In this document: positions 21,487-32,934 of the stretch, piece after piece
How positions within the stretch are numbered: the stretch's first letter is position 1
How the letters are laid out: every line of letters begins with the position of its first letter
NCBI GenBank assembly: GCA_922989275.2
Contig: OV277856.1
Coordinates: forward strand, 83,533,038-83,597,037
Length of the DNA: 64,000 bases
DNA from: Gari tellinella
Taxonomy: Eukaryota > Mollusca > Bivalvia > Cardiida > Psammobiidae
Reading direction: 5' to 3'
Notes under the pieces: generated by a model
The model's database searches: none
What the model was told of the DNA's origin: nothing
Seen by the model: only the letters and a program-made list of their open reading frames with translations
Position numbers and translations under genes: made by a program

Positions 21487-23139
21487 TTACTTATAAATGC
21501 TGGTAATCAATCTCTTGGCAATATCAGCATCCATGTCCTCTAAAATACCAGATTCCATAACTCCTGACAAAGCTTGTAACCTGGGATCATAGGGTCTGGA
21601 AACAACACTATTCATCTGGTAATCCTTGTACCGGTCTGGCATTCTGCGTTCTCGAGTCGACCTTCTTGGCTCAGGTAACGATAAATCCGGCCCTTTCCGT
21701 GGATTCTTCTGCTTTTTCTCTACATCTCTTTTCTCAGTTTCTTCTGACACATTATCTTCTGCTTCTTCTGTTACATCATCTGGTTCTGTGTCTGGATTCT
21801 CTGTAGCATCTACAGCAGGTTGTAGATCCTTATCTGTATCTTGATGGGTTTCTTCTGGCTCATCTGCTTCTTCTGGCACTTCTGCAACACTTTCCTTCCG
21901 TTCCTGGTTACTGACTTCCTTGATCTCCTCCCGGATTATTCTATCATCTGTTACACAGTGTTCCTCAATATTGCCTATGGCAACAAGGTTTTCTTTACCT
22001 TCACTTTGATCTTGCCCTTCTTTTGAAGAAGCTTTCTTCAAAGATGTATACTTACCTGTACACTTACCTTTGTCAACACACCTTTCTGGAAGACTACTGG
22101 GAATGTGGGCGTCCCCTACACCAGTGTCATACACTAGGTATCCCATTTCATCTTCTGACTCCTCATCCTCAGCAACGTTGCTCTGTCCTTCTGTTATCTC
22201 CTCTTTCTCTTCTTCCTTCTCCTCAGATGCATCCTGTGTCTCTGTCAAGGTCTTACTTTCCGGTCGTATAGACTCATTCTCTTCGTTTTGGTGAGCCACC
22301 AAAAACAGATGATTCCTGTGAAGAGTCCTGGTTTTACCAGTCTCATCACCTTTCAACCGGTACACTGGTATGCTATCCTTAATTTGCTCTACCACTGTGA
22401 ACAGTTCTTCCTCAAACTTGTCTGCTATTTTATGTTTCCCATCGAAGGCCAGAATCTTCACTAAGACTTTATCACCGGGCACAATCTTAGCTGCCTTTGC
22501 CTTAAAGTCATAGTATTTCTTCTGCTTGACTTTAGCTTTAGTCACATGGTCTTCTACAATATGTCTGGTTTTAGACATTCTTTCTCTTAAGTCCTCAATA
22601 TACTCATTTGTTGTCTTATTGATAGAATCCCGAGCCTGTTCAAACACAGCATCAATTGGCAACTTTGGTCTTCTGCCAAACATTAACTCGAAGGGCGAGA
22701 CTTTCGTGGACTCGTGAGGGGTGCAATTGTAGGCATACACTAGTGAGTTAACATATTTTTTCCAGTCTGCTTTTTGAGTGTTCTCCAATGTTCCTAACAT
22801 GTCTAAAAGTGTCCTATTGAACCGTTCCGGTCCTGAATTTCCTTGTGGATGATAAATAGATGTATGGGTTTTTTTCATATTGGTAATTTGGCAAAGTTCT
22901 TTGATTAGTTCTGATTCAAAATTAGCTCCTTGGTCCGAATGTAAACGCGTAGGAATTCCGTAGTGAACAATAAATTGGTTATAAAATGTTTCTGCTGTTG
23001 TCTTTGCTGTCTGATTCTTTGTTGGTAAGGCCATTGCGAACTTGGTAAAGTGGTCAGTAATGACAAGTACATTTGAAATACCTCCTTTGCACGGTTCAAG
23101 TGTAAGGTAATCAAAACATACAAGTTCCAATGGGTACAA
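21487..23139 (-). CDS. Ty3/Gypsy integrase, 3' part of pol, 5'-truncated
   Basis: The frame of 550 codons is the C-terminal end of a Gypsy pol polyprotein. The integrase core carries the DD(35)E triad: D10 in VCFDYL, D69 in HSDQGANF and E105 in GPERFN. A GPY/F-like region follows at about residues 222-283 (GDKVLVK, then RLKGDETGK), then a Glu/Asp-rich tail (about 290-500) and a basic end with RRSTRERRMPDRY. Protease, reverse transcriptase, RNase H and the integrase zinc finger are missing: a stop lies three codons upstream and the hairpin repeat resumes there. The start (TTG in DNA) is therefore a truncation point, not a real initiation site. The frame has no internal stop, so the loss looks recent. 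It is a retrotransposon gene, not a host gene. Domestication is possible but nothing here supports it. Confidence 0.9.
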   Translation of the reverse strand: MYPLELVCFDYLTLEPCKGGISNVLVITDHFTKFAMALPTKNQTAKTTAETFYNQFIVHYGIPTRLHSDQGANFESELIKELCQITNMKKTHTSIYHPQGNSGPERFNRTLLDMLGTLENTQKADWKKYVNSLVYAYNCTPHESTKVSPFELMFGRRPKLPIDAVFEQARDSINKTTNEYIEDLRERMSKTRHIVEDHVTKAKVKQKKYYDFKAKAAKIVPGDKVLVKILAFDGKHKIADKFEEELFTVVEQIKDSIPVYRLKGDETGKTRTLHRNHLFLVAHQNEENESIRPESKTLTETQDASEEKEEEKEEITEGQSNVAEDEESEDEMGYLVYDTGVGDAHIPSSLPERCVDKGKCTGKYTSLKKASSKEGQDQSEGKENLVAIGNIEEHCVTDDRIIREEIKEVSNQERKESVAEVPEEADEPEETHQDTDKDLQPAVDATENPDTEPDDVTEEAEDNVSEETEKRDVEKKQKNPRKGPDLSLPEPRRSTRERRMPDRYKDYQMNSVVSRPYDPRLQALSGVMESGILEDMDADIAKRLITSIYK

Positions 23140-23230
23140 GATATGTTACATGATTTACATCAACGGTCCCAGGTGAGCGATTTAGGGCCGTATACGGCTC
23201 TTGTTAACTTGAAATTTTGTTCTATTTTCT

Positions 23231-23481
23231 TTAACCCTTTCCCCCATAGAAGCGCCTTTTAGCGCATTCAGTTTATTCTTGCCCTGAAGAACATAGTTCC
23301 AATTTATACATTCATAAATATGTATTATACGAAATATTTTCTATATTCTAGCAGATGATAGCTTAAAGCAGGCTGAAAGTAAAGCAGAATGCGCTTAAAG
23401 CGCATTCTGCTTTACTTTCAACCTGTTTTAAGTGGACACCTATATTCAATACTAGAGATATGCTATGTGGGAAAGGGTTAA
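23231..23481. mobile_element. TTAA-flanked palindromic MITE (piggyBac-type target)
   Basis: TTAA-CCCTTTCCCCCATAG at the left and CTATGTGGGAAAGGG-TTAA at the right. The middle is a strong hairpin, 'gcaggctgaaagtaaagcag' followed by its inverse, with 'aatgcgc' at the tip. TTAA duplication and a CCC start are features of piggyBac-type elements. Related copies are at 25011, 53819, 54569 and 57372. Confidence 0.75.
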
Positions 23482-23731
23482 ACATGCCATTTTCTTGAAA
23501 ACTATTCATGATATTGTCTTCAAACGTGGTAAACATTATTAGTGTTGTTTGTGAGACTTTTCTTTAAAGTCTGACAACTCTTGCATAAAATTTGACAGAA
23601 TTATGCCCCTTTTCAACTTGAAATTTTGTTCCTTAATATGCATATATTATTCTTTCTACATGTCATTGTGCTGTTTGTGACAGGTCAGTTGGAGTGGGGG
23701 TATTTATCACCTTTAGTGATAGCAGTTCTAG

Positions 23732-25010
23732 TTTTAGACGGTATTGTAATGAATATTTATCATAAGAAGTATTTCTATTTTGTAGCAGATGGTAGCTTAA
23801 AGCAGGCTGAAAGTAAAGCAGAATGTGCCATAAGGCACAATATGCTTTACTCTCAACCTGCTTTAACTTCAAGGCCAGAAACAAGCTGGCGAGTAAATGT
23901 TTAAGAAGTATAGTGAGAAGATGTTATTTATTTCTCAATAAATGAAACAATATGTACATTTTAAACAGTTTGTAGCCAGCTTTGACACAGGGTTACCCAG
24001 TGTCAGCTCAGGTTCCAGACTGTTTGCCACTCAGAAAAATAATAATCATAAGAACTTTTAAAAAGGTTGTAATTTGCTCAATTTTAAGCATTTTGTCTGG
24101 CTTTAGTTTGGTTTAAAAGGGAAATAATAATGTCTTACTTACTCCTTGAAATTCAATAAAAAAAAAGTTAAGCTGATTCGTCAATTATACCTGTACAGTG
24201 AAACTTCTCTGAACAGAACACTTACCGTTATATCTCTAAACCTTTGTTACAGCTAGGTGGCAGCATTGTGCCCTCTCTAGTCCTGTCACTTGCCTATCTT
24301 CTATTTCAAAGAGAGTCTGGTTTAAACAGGTTTTACTGTATTTCAAAGTCATAATCAATCATACCAGCATTGGGTTCAGTAAAGATATTATATCGGAGGT
24401 CAAAATAAGTTTAATAGCAAGACCGCAAACTTGTTTGCATGAATACTCTCCAACAATTACATCATTGCGTCCCATCTATGTATTTTCCATGGATAAGAAA
24501 TAATTATATAAAAAACTCAGCCAAAACAGAAAGTACCAACTTTTGTATTCTAAATTACCAGTGTCTTAATTATAAATAAACTGCATTTAAATTTTAGTTT
24601 ATAGAAAGTAGCAGACGATATGAAATCATTGTGGCGAAAATACTGGCACATTGTATTGAAAATAAAAGGTCTATAACTCCTTTTCCTGCAAACTGCATTT
24701 TTGCTTAGAATTATTTTTTCATAGAAGAGAAACAATTGTACTTATAGTCAGCAGTTAGAAATTATTTTGAAGAAAATAAAATCACATTGGACTTTCATTC
24801 ATCACTATATTGATGGGGTTATTTAGACTAGGAAGTGTTATAATATCAAATTACCTCCCTTTGATTTGAAATAAGAATGAACTGCAAGTGTTTGATTTTG
24901 GCTGCATATGTGTCATTTAATCTGAATGTTTTTACTGGAATACATTAGCGAATGTATGAACCTTTAAAACCTCAAACAAAACTGGACTTGATTAAGTACT
25001 TTAACCCATT
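23732..25010. other. Intergenic, with a decayed MITE-like hairpin
   Basis: At about 23785-23870 the hairpin block 'gcaggctgaaagtaaagcag' and its inverse recur without TTAA ends, so it is a remnant of the same MITE family. From 23900 to 25010 I see AT-rich DNA with no recognisable gene or repeat. Confidence 0.5.
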
Positions 25011-25247
25011 ACCCCATAAGTACACCTTTTTATGCCTTTAATTTATTCCTTCACTGAAGAAAATTGTTCAAATTTACTTATAGTCAACAACATGTTTCAT
25101 TAGAAATGTTTTCTATATTCTAGTAGATGGTAACTTAAGCAGGCTGAAGGTAAAGCAGAATGCGCCTAAATTCTGCTTTATTTTCAACCTGCTTTAAGCA
25201 GTCACATGTCCTCAAATCTAGAAATAGGCTATGGGGTAATGGGTTAA
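25011..25247. mobile_element. TTAA-flanked palindromic MITE
   Basis: TTAA-CCCATTACCCCATA at the left and TATGGGGTAATGGG-TTAA at the right, with a central hairpin ('gcaggctgaaggtaaagcag' and inverse). Same family as 23231-23481 with changed terminal bases. Confidence 0.8.
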
Positions 25248-25326
25248 AAGATATGAAGCTTGAAAATTTACTTAATGTAAAGTAAATGTTACAAGGGGAC
25301 ACATTCCGTTTAGGCTGAGTATTTTA

Positions 25327-25563
25327 GACTGGCCTGCAAAATTTTAATGGTCCCGATTTAAAGCCTATAAAACATGTGTGAGACGAACTAGCACATCGTT
25401 TTCTAACAAAATCGAGCAGCAATCAACATGGTAGATGACTTGGTAGCAGTGTTACAAGTTGAATGGAACAATTTGCTGCGCCGTACAGCCTTATAGGTCA
25501 ACAGCATGCACCGCCGCATCACGACATGCATTGGGACAAAATGGTGGACACGCCATAAGATAC
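25327..25563 (+). pseudogene. Tc1-like transposase, decayed C-terminal fragment
   Basis: Fragments in different frames follow the order of Tc1-family transposases: DWPA; then PDLKPIKHV-stop-DELAHRF; then LVAVLQVEWNNL, a stop, NSMHRRITTCIGTKWWTRH. These correspond to the family's DWPxxSPDLNPIEHVWDEL block and its EWNxI / MxRRxxxxI C-terminus. The catalytic Glu of NPIE is Lys here, and there are stops and at least two frame changes, so it is dead. The upstream DDE part is not found. Inverted termini were not identified. Confidence 0.75.
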
Positions 25564-25621
25564 CGACTCCGAATTCAATACTTACAGCCCAATTTATACA
25601 AACAACCATTCCATGAAAATT

Positions 25622-26028
25622 TTAAAAACTTCTGAAAATCTTTGTTAATCGGTACGGAAAATTTGCATCTTGTAAATCCACAGAGGTCAAAAAATCATTT
25701 TCCTGTAAAAGATCTAAAACTACTTTAAAAGTTTCCTGTTTAAAATGGTCTTAATGTACATACATGTTCAAGTATTTCAAATTGATGATCGGCCTAAATT
25801 TACCATTTGGTTTAGAAACAATAAATAATGTAGACACAAACTCGCCAGCCTTTGACTGACATGGCACAACAGCACCTTTTTAACCATTTCAGAGACCTCA
25901 TTGTCTACAATACGCCACTGGACCTCGTTAATTGTATCTCTTGGAATTCTTTCTTGTATCAGTGTTTCATCAAAATCAATACTATAACCACTGACAGCAT
26001 TTAGGAACCATTGATCATTATAGCCCTT
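25622..26028 (-). pseudogene. Reverse-transcriptase fragment, DIRS-like
   Basis: On the minus strand one frame reads, in order, GYSIDFDETLIQERIPR, EVSEMVKKGAV, GEFVSTLFIVSKPNGKFRPI, INLKYLN, HFKQETF and SVDLQDA. This is the N-terminal part of a reverse transcriptase including motif A (the catalytic Asp of VDLxDA) and most resembles the DIRS group, whose proteins share GxFxSxxFxVxKxxGxxRPVINLKxLN and HFKME. One in-frame stop lies before DHFKQ, and the frame ends at about 25622. The 5' side is cut by the palindromic ACGCAGC element starting at 26031. A BEL or Gypsy origin is less likely. Confidence 0.65.
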
Positions 26029-26030
26029 GC

Positions 26031-26387
26031 GGAAAAAAAACGCAGCTCTAGATATACGCAGCTTTTACGCAACTTTTACGTAGCTTTTACGAGCCTCAAA
26101 ATACGCACCTCAAGTCATAGCTGCGTATTTGTTAAAAAAAATTGAAAATTGATAAAAAGGCTCGTTTTTAGCTAACTTAAAATACGCAGCTTTGAAAAAG
26201 TGTCGTATTAGTGTCGTATTTAACTTTTTTAATGCAAAAGGCTCGTATTCTTTGAAATTAGAAAAGGAGTAAGTGTCGTATTTAACTTTATCACTGCAAA
26301 AGGCTCGTATTCTTTTAAATCAGAAAACGCAACTTTGAAAAAGGCACGTATTTACTTTTCTGACAACAATGAAGCTGCGTTTTTTCC
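26031..26387. mobile_element. ACGCAGC-type inverted-repeat element
   Basis: Ends GGAAAAAAAACGCAGCT (left) and AGCTGCGTTTTTTCC (right) are inverted. The interior consists of many short variants of TACGCAGCTTTTACG and AAAGGCTCGTATT in both orientations, so the strand can fold back at many places. Similar sequence continues to about 26470, and a larger block is at 36761-37375. Confidence 0.55.
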
Positions 26388-26470
26388 CCATTTATGTTAT
26401 GTCCATATCAAAGGCAGTCAAAAGTTAAATACGCAACTAATACGTACCTTTTAAAGGCACGTATTTAGAT

Positions 26471-27059
26471 TTTTCAATTTAAAATAATATTAATGGCTAT
26501 TAAAGAATGTGGCAAAGTTTGAGTCTTGGATAGGACACAGAATTATACACTGACGGAATCGAAACCTTGCGCTATATCGTAAATCTCGTGCGGCAGATAC
26601 GAGACTCGCGAGACTTGATAAGAGACTGTCTATCGGTAGTCAATATGATAAATGTGTGTTTTCGAAGCATCATGTTCACGGGTTTATATTCCCGTGAATT
26701 GATAGGAATGTCCACCAAGTCGTTTAAATCCTATAAAATGTCAATAAAAACATTCGAGTTGGTAAATTTCAGGCCAGAAATGGCGGACAACGAGGCAAAA
26801 AGTGAAGATGTTGTCACGTGACACATAATCTCGCAAAATTCAACCGCCGCAAGAGCTCAGATACTCGCCTATTCAACTTCGCTTAGTTGCTATTCCGTTT
26901 TGTATAATTCCGTGGATAGGAGGAACGTTACGTGCCTGACAATATCTTTAACTTTCTGTAACTTTAGTTTTGTCTAAAGGACACATTTTAACTCGGTGAC
27001 AACATAGGGTTTCTATAACAAAAGGGTATAGGGTAACCCATGTAACTGCAGCTGCAGCG
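26471..27059. other. Unassigned DNA with short frames
   Basis: An 84-codon frame at 26567-26821 has no recognisable domain. Its last part, ATGGCGGACAACGAGG at about 26779, looks like a start-codon context but ends after 13 codons. An E-box-like CACGTG is at about 26815. Confidence 0.25.
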
Positions 27060-27111
27060 ATGACTGAAGAAGCACAGAAAATGAATATATTTCGAACAGA
27101 CATTAAAAAAA
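27060..27111 (+). CDS. Candidate first coding exon (weak)
   Basis: ATG at 27060 opens 17 codons (MTEEAQKMNIFRTDIKK) that run into a good splice donor, AAAAA|GTAAGG, at 27111/27112. A CAG that could serve as a 3' splice site lies a few bases upstream. No downstream exon could be joined, and so short a frame could arise by chance. Function unknown. Confidence 0.2.
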
Positions 27112-28181
27112 GTAAGGGATGTAATCAATTTTGCTTTACGTTTTTTGAAAATATGATTTTCTTCAAAGTTTTACTATAATTCCCAGGTTGTTGGGTTTGT
27201 TTTTTGTTTTTTTTTGGGAGGGGGGGGGTGCTGTCCACATATAATACCCAAACCGGAACCGATTTTTGTGATGATGTAAGCAGATTGCACACGCTATATC
27301 AAGCCGTTTTTAGGCTTCTGGAAACATGGGTAGGTTCTGATGAATGAGAATCAAGCATAATTTGTGAAAAATATCAATTTTTTTTTTCTATGGAAATCAA
27401 GATTTTTTTACAAGTCCATAGTCGATTCTGTCAAAATATCTGGTTCTAGATTCAAATGTTTAGACTAAAGAGAGGCTGATATACGTTGCCATTTGTATTT
27501 TCATTTTTAACGCCGAGTTCTGAAAGACGATAGGCCTATATCGAACAATGAATTCAACAAACCAATTGCACTTACTTCAGTTCATGTATTTTACAAACAG
27601 AGACTTTGTTGCAAGTTTGACCAAATTTCCTAAGAAACCAAAGGTGTTTATGTACTAGGATTTCGGAGAAAAATGATGCATCGGCTATTGAAAAACGATT
27701 CATAATCAAATCTTCTTTTTTTACTGTCTGTAACAATCGAAAATATTTCTGTGGGGAAATTTTGTAGACCAAATTACGTTAACTGTCGCTAATTTGTGTC
27801 TATTAAAATTTGGATAACAAATGAAATCAATTTAAAATAATAGTTTATAACCCTTTTCTTTTTATTAAAATCATGATCCATACAAACAAATCAGTTGTTC
27901 CTCTTATTCTAAAAGAGGTTTATATTTTCAATGTCGTAACTCGAACGTTTTATGACCATACTACAACGGTTACCTCCCTTGCAACAAGAAACGAGTACTG
28001 AGGGATGAAGATATATTTTCGGCTAAGAATATGATGTTTTTCTCATTTTCAAAAATATTTACAGAGTTTCAAATGCTTTTGAAATTAAATCTAGTCTGAA
28101 TCGGGGTTCTCTATAATTGGGAGCTGCGGTTATATCTCCAGCTGAATACTTGCGCGCGCACATCCGGATCTTCAGATTCAT
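27112..28181. other. Unassigned AT-rich DNA
   Basis: Poly-T/poly-G patch near 27200-27225. No repeat family or gene recognised; a 66-codon minus frame at 27572-27772 has no known motif. Confidence 0.4.
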
Positions 28182-28255
28182 CCAATCAAATCGCATTATT
28201 ACCAGCGGTACTTTTGAAGCGACGCTTGTAGAAAAAAACAAAGCCACACCAGCAG
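28182..28255 (+). promoter_or_regulatory. Possible promoter and non-coding first exon
   Basis: CCAATC at 28182-28187 is followed about 70 bp later by a consensus splice donor, CAG|GTAAGC (28253-28258). If real, a transcript could splice to the acceptor at 29131. No TATA box or start codon is evident. Low confidence. Confidence 0.2.
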
Positions 28256-29131
28256 GTAAGCATATTTAAATGATAAATTGATGAATTCTACATAACTAGA
28301 CCTTCTAAAATGTTGATAAATCATTTAAATCTATTCATAAGACTTCGTCGACGTATAAATGTAACTTGAAATGCATATTAACGCGCCGTCGATATACCGA
28401 TTATGGCAGCCATTTTGAAGGCGATACGCTAATTCGAAATGGTCATACAGATTCTTCCTTTATACAGTTTTACATTATAAGAATTATTAACGAATGTTAG
28501 TCAACAATAATCGGTAGGCCCTATAAATGTTTACAACATTAACTTATTAAAATGGGACGGTCCGTAATGGAAAGTCGCCATGGTTTATTTAGCTGAAGCT
28601 GAGAGTGATACCTTCTCCCATCGAAATTTCTAAATATATTTGCACCAGAGTAAGTTTCGTGGCAAAAGACGATCGCTTTTATTGCTTAATCAATTCAAGA
28701 TTTTATTTTAAAGAAGAGTTTTTGTTAACTTATTGTGTAAAGCCTACGGAAATAAGTCATTGTAGATCTAGATCTAATTTCTTTGCAACGAGAACGGACA
28801 TTCTCATTTACGTACGATTTTATTTTTTAAATTATTTGTATGATTATATAATGCAGTGATCATTTAAAAATCTGAAGGGTGTGTCCTGGGAATGAACATT
28901 TTGTAAATGATTATTTCCCTTGGACTTAACATTGGAGTTTTCAGAGATCTATTAAAAATATAACCAAAGGCCATGGGACTCATACTGTCCTAATTTCTTG
29001 ACAAATGACCCCATGGCAATTTTTATGAGTGTAAGCAACTGTAGACAAAATTATCACTGGCATATATGAATCATGATATAGTTTATAAAAATATTAATTG
29101 CTTAACATATTCTATTTTGTTTTCTTTGTAG

Positions 29132-29324
29132 ATTTTTTAGGGGCTGCCACCTACAAGATAGACGGTGGAATCCCGCAGGGTTGTGTTTTGGGCCTAATCT
29201 TCTTCTCCATTAATAAGAGGAACAGATCAGACAAGGATTTGAAGGAACAATGATGGCAGCCTTACCGATAATGTCAGTTGGAGCATAATCTCAGCATTGC
29301 TAATGTCCAAAGAGAAAGTGGCAG
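29132..29324 (+). pseudogene. Splice-flanked RT-like scrap, unit A
   Basis: A pyrimidine-rich tract and TAG (29129-29131) precede, and GCAG|GTAAAT follows, giving a 193-nt exon-like block. Its first half reads TYKIDGGIPQGCVLGLIFFS, similar to the SGVPQGSVLGPLLF block of LINE reverse transcriptases, then hits a stop after KEQ. It is probably a captured or decayed retrotransposon piece that may be exonised. Confidence 0.4.
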
Positions 29325-29976
29325 GTAAATATTTAAATTGTATGCAGTGGCTAGTCGTCCGGTTCCGGACGTCTAGCCTACACTGTGAGGGTGGGCTAGA
29401 CGTCCGGAATAGATTTTCTTCAGAGAATATACTGCTTTATACGTGGGTTAATGCCTGGATATATACGGGAAACAACTATAAATCCATTTAACTATCAAAA
29501 CCATCAATTAGAACGCAAAAAAATCAAATTTGAAGGAATTAATGTCCCTTTTAATAAGTAGCTGAAGAGCGACGTTTGCATCCGCCATTTTAATTGATGG
29601 TTGACTTAGGTATCTACAGGTATGTACGCTCCGCTACTCTGACACTTTCGCACCTTGTCGCTATCATAACTGACTTGGTTTATCACACTTTCATTTTATA
29701 TTTAAGGGAGATCTGGATCTAAACCATATGTATTGTAGTTTATATTACATGTAGGCAAATGTAAATCAAATATTCTGTCGAAGTAACGATGCTTAAATAC
29801 GCAAAGTGCAAATTGTATACCGGTACACTAATGTCACCGAGTAGAACACAACACATGGGAGAGCTGTGATGTGGCACACAGGGTGTGTGTGTTATTTAAA
29901 AGCGACAAAGAGATACACTTAATGAGTCGAAACAAATATTTTGTCTTTTATAGAACTGCTTAGTGGTAATTTATAC

Positions 29977-30047
29977 TATGATTGCTGCATTCCATGTGAT
30001 ATAGTATTACTAAGTAATACTATATCACATGGAATGCAGCAATCATA
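29977..30047. repeat. 71-nt perfect palindrome
   Basis: Arms of 35 nt, starting TATGATTGCTGCATTCCATG, are exact inverses around a single central base. The sister unit near 31185-31215 has only one arm. It could extrude as a cruciform and is a likely site of deletion. Confidence 0.9.
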
Positions 30048-30832
30048 AAATTTATCAATGATTTCCTGCATTTCGTGCGATAGTATTACACAAATTCAAA
30101 ATGGTCTATACTCTATAGACATACAAATAATTCCTTTATAAAGTTTTACAGATTAAGAATTGTTAACGAATGTTAAAAGAGGGTCTTTACAAGCCAAAGG
30201 CTTATTCTCGACCAGAAGCCAAAGGTAAATTAAAGTCATCAATAACCGGTACAAATGTTTACAACATTAAGTCATTAACTAATGGGATCATAATCTACAG
30301 TCGGCATGGTTTATTTATTTGAAGCTGATATACAGTCTCCCATCGAAATTTCTAAATATACTTGCATCAGGTTTTGTGGAAAATATGATCACATTTATTG
30401 CAACACCAATAAAAGATTTTATTTTAAAGAAGTTTGTGAAAACTTTATTGTTGAAATTTTAAGTGGGGAAAGAATATTTTGTAAATTCGTAGCAACGAGT
30501 ACGGACATTCTCGTTTCGTGACAATTTTTTTTTTAAAAACTATGTAGAACTATATAATGCAGTGATAATTTAAAAATCTGAAGGGTGTGTCCTGGGAATG
30601 CACATTTTGTAAATGATTATTTCCCTGGGACTAAACATTGGGAGTTTTCAGAAATCCAAAAATGTAAACAAAGACCATGACACTCATGCTGTCATAATTT
30701 CTTGACAAATGAGTTCATGGCAATTTTAATGAGCAAAAGACTCGGAGCTGTAGGCAAAATTCATCACTAGCATATGATATAGTTCATAAAAATATTCATT
30801 GCTTAATATATTCAATTTTGTTTTCTTTGTAG

Positions 30833-31025
30833 ATTTTTTAGGGGGTGTTGCTTACAAGATAGACAGTGGCATCCCTCAGGGTTATGTTCTGGGCATAATC
30901 TTCTCCATATCATAAATAAGAGGAACAGATCAGACAAAAATCTTGTCAGACAAGGAACAATGGTGGCAGCCTTACCAATAATGTCAGCTGGAGCATTGCT
31001 TAAATGTCCAAAGAGAAAGCCACAG
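30833..31025 (+). pseudogene. Splice-flanked RT-like scrap, unit B
   Basis: Same acceptor (TTTTCTTTGTAG) and donor (CACAG|GTAAAT) as unit A and exactly the same length, 193 nt, despite many substitutions. It reads AYKIDSGIPQGYVLGIIFSIS then a stop. Confidence 0.4.
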
Positions 31026-32934
31026 GTAAATATTTAAATCATAAACCGGTGATACCAATGTCACCGTGTAGAATGCAATACATGGGAGATCGAGCTGTGA
31101 TGTGGCACACGGGGTGTATGTGTTAAAGCAACAAAAGTAGACACTGGATGTGTTAAACAAATATTTTGTCTTTTAGTGGTAAATACCATATATCGCATGG
31201 AATGCAGCAATAATTTATCAATGATTTCTGCATTTCGCGCAATATAGTATTACACTTATTCAAATGGTCTATAGACATACAGATACCTTATATAGTTTTA
31301 CAGAATAAGAATTATTAACCAATGTTTAAATCAACAATAACCAGTATAAATGTTTACAACATAAACATAATGGAACCGTAATTTACAGTCGCCATGGTTT
31401 ATTTAGTTGAAGCTGAAACAGTCTACCATCGAAATTTCTAAATATATTTGCAACAGTGTAAGTTTTGTATCAAAAATTGAAAATATGATCGTGTTTATTG
31501 CTACATCAATATACAATTTTATTTTATTTTAAAGAAGTTCGTGTAAAGTTTTGAGTGGGGAAATAAGTTTTTTGTAATTTGATTGCAACAAATATGGACC
31601 ATTTCAGAAATTCTCATTTAAGGACGATCTTTTTGAGCTATTGTGATCGCCCTGTCTGTCATCTGTCCATCATCAATTTTTTTCTTTAAAGATCAAGTTC
31701 TTGTTAACCACTGGGCCAATTTCATCAAAACTTCATGGGATTGTTCATTGTAGGGTACTCTCTCAGACTGATTCAAATATAGGTCATCAAATTGAAATTG
31801 TGGTTGCCATGGCAACCAATTGAAAAAACTTTAAGAATCTTCTAGTCAAAAACTACTGGTCCGAATTGATTTTTTTTAACACCAAATGTGCCATTGGTGA
31901 CCCATGATCAGTCTTGAAATAATTTTCCTGTTTAAAAAAAAACATGGCAGCTAGTGGGTGGGGGCAGGTTTTCCTAATATGGCTATAAAGTGAAAACTTT
32001 AAAAATCTCCTCCTCTGAAACCTATGGTCTGATTTGAAAGTAATTTCACGCAAATGATCCGTGGGTGACCCTCTACCAGATTTCTTAAAATAATTTTGAT
32101 ATATAAAAAAAAAACATGGCTGCCAGTGGGTGGGGCACATTTTCCTTATTGTACCGTATAGTGAAAACTTTAAAAATCTTCTTCTGTGAAACTACTGATC
32201 CAAATTGAAAGTAATTTTTCAAAAATGATCCATTTATAACACTCTACCAGATTTTTTAAAATCATTCTGTTATTTTTGAAATCATGGCCACCAGTGGGTG
32301 GGGCAAGTTTTTCTTATATTTGTCTTTAAAAAATATTTTTCTCTGAAACTATTGGTCTGATTTAAGAATATTTTTACACAAATAATGATTCATGGGTGAC
32401 CCTTTGTCAGTTTTCTTAAAAATATTGTGACTGTCCTAGCTCAAACATGGCCGCCAGTGGGTGGGGGTGAATATATTGATGATGGGATGATTTTCCTTAA
32501 ATGGCAATATAGAGAAAACTGCTTGTCTGAAACCACTAGCTGGTCCGATTTGGAAGTAATTTCACAAAAATGATCTTTTGGTGACCCTCTACCTGAGATT
32601 TCATAAAATAATTTTGTAAATTAAAAAACATGGCCGCCAGTTGGTGGGGCAAGTTTTCTTTATATTATTGTATAGTAAAAACTTTAAAAATCTTCTTCTC
32701 TGAAACAACTTTTCCAAATTGAAAATAATTTTACACAAATGATCCATTGATGCCCCTCAGCCAGATTTTTGAAAATTACTTTGTTATCTTAAAAAAATAT
32801 GGCCACCAGTGGGTGGGGATGATTTTCCTTAAATGGCAATATAGAGAAAACTTCAAAAACCAATTTGGAAGTAATTTCATACAAATGATCTTTTGATGAC
32901 CCTCTACCAGATTTCTCGAAATATATTTGTTATC

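Larger units (their letters stand above)
18626..23205 (+). mobile_element. Hairpin repeat split by a Gypsy fragment
   Basis: The head TAGCTCACCTGGCCCAAAGTG with its partner GGTGAGCTA is followed by GTCC/GTTC microsatellite and about seven ~190-bp core units to 19941. The tail resumes after the retrotransposon and ends GGTGAGCGATTTAGGGCC..CTCTTGTT at 23205. It is itself inserted in the T-rich 'gccccttttt/aacttgaaat' junction of the TATGCCCCC-type repeat. Confidence 0.75.
17639..23731 (+). mobile_element. TATGCCCCC-type repeat with four nested insertions
   Basis: The head is TATGCCCCCACACC..GGTGGTGGGGGGCTATA, a hairpin, followed by GTCC microsatellite, ~165-bp core units ('ttcttgaaaactatttatga', 'ttatgcccctttt') and a tail with TATCACCTTTAGTGATA hairpin at about 23700-23720. 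The plan parallels the TAGCTCACC repeats but the sequence is unrelated. It contains MITEs at 17715-17957 and 18004-18117, a hairpin repeat at 18626-23205 and a TTAA MITE at 23231-23481. Confidence 0.65.

Noticed and set aside
21626..22294. Plus-strand frames opposite the integrase tail
   Set aside because: They are antisense shadows of the Glu/Asp-rich C-terminus of the Gypsy integrase.
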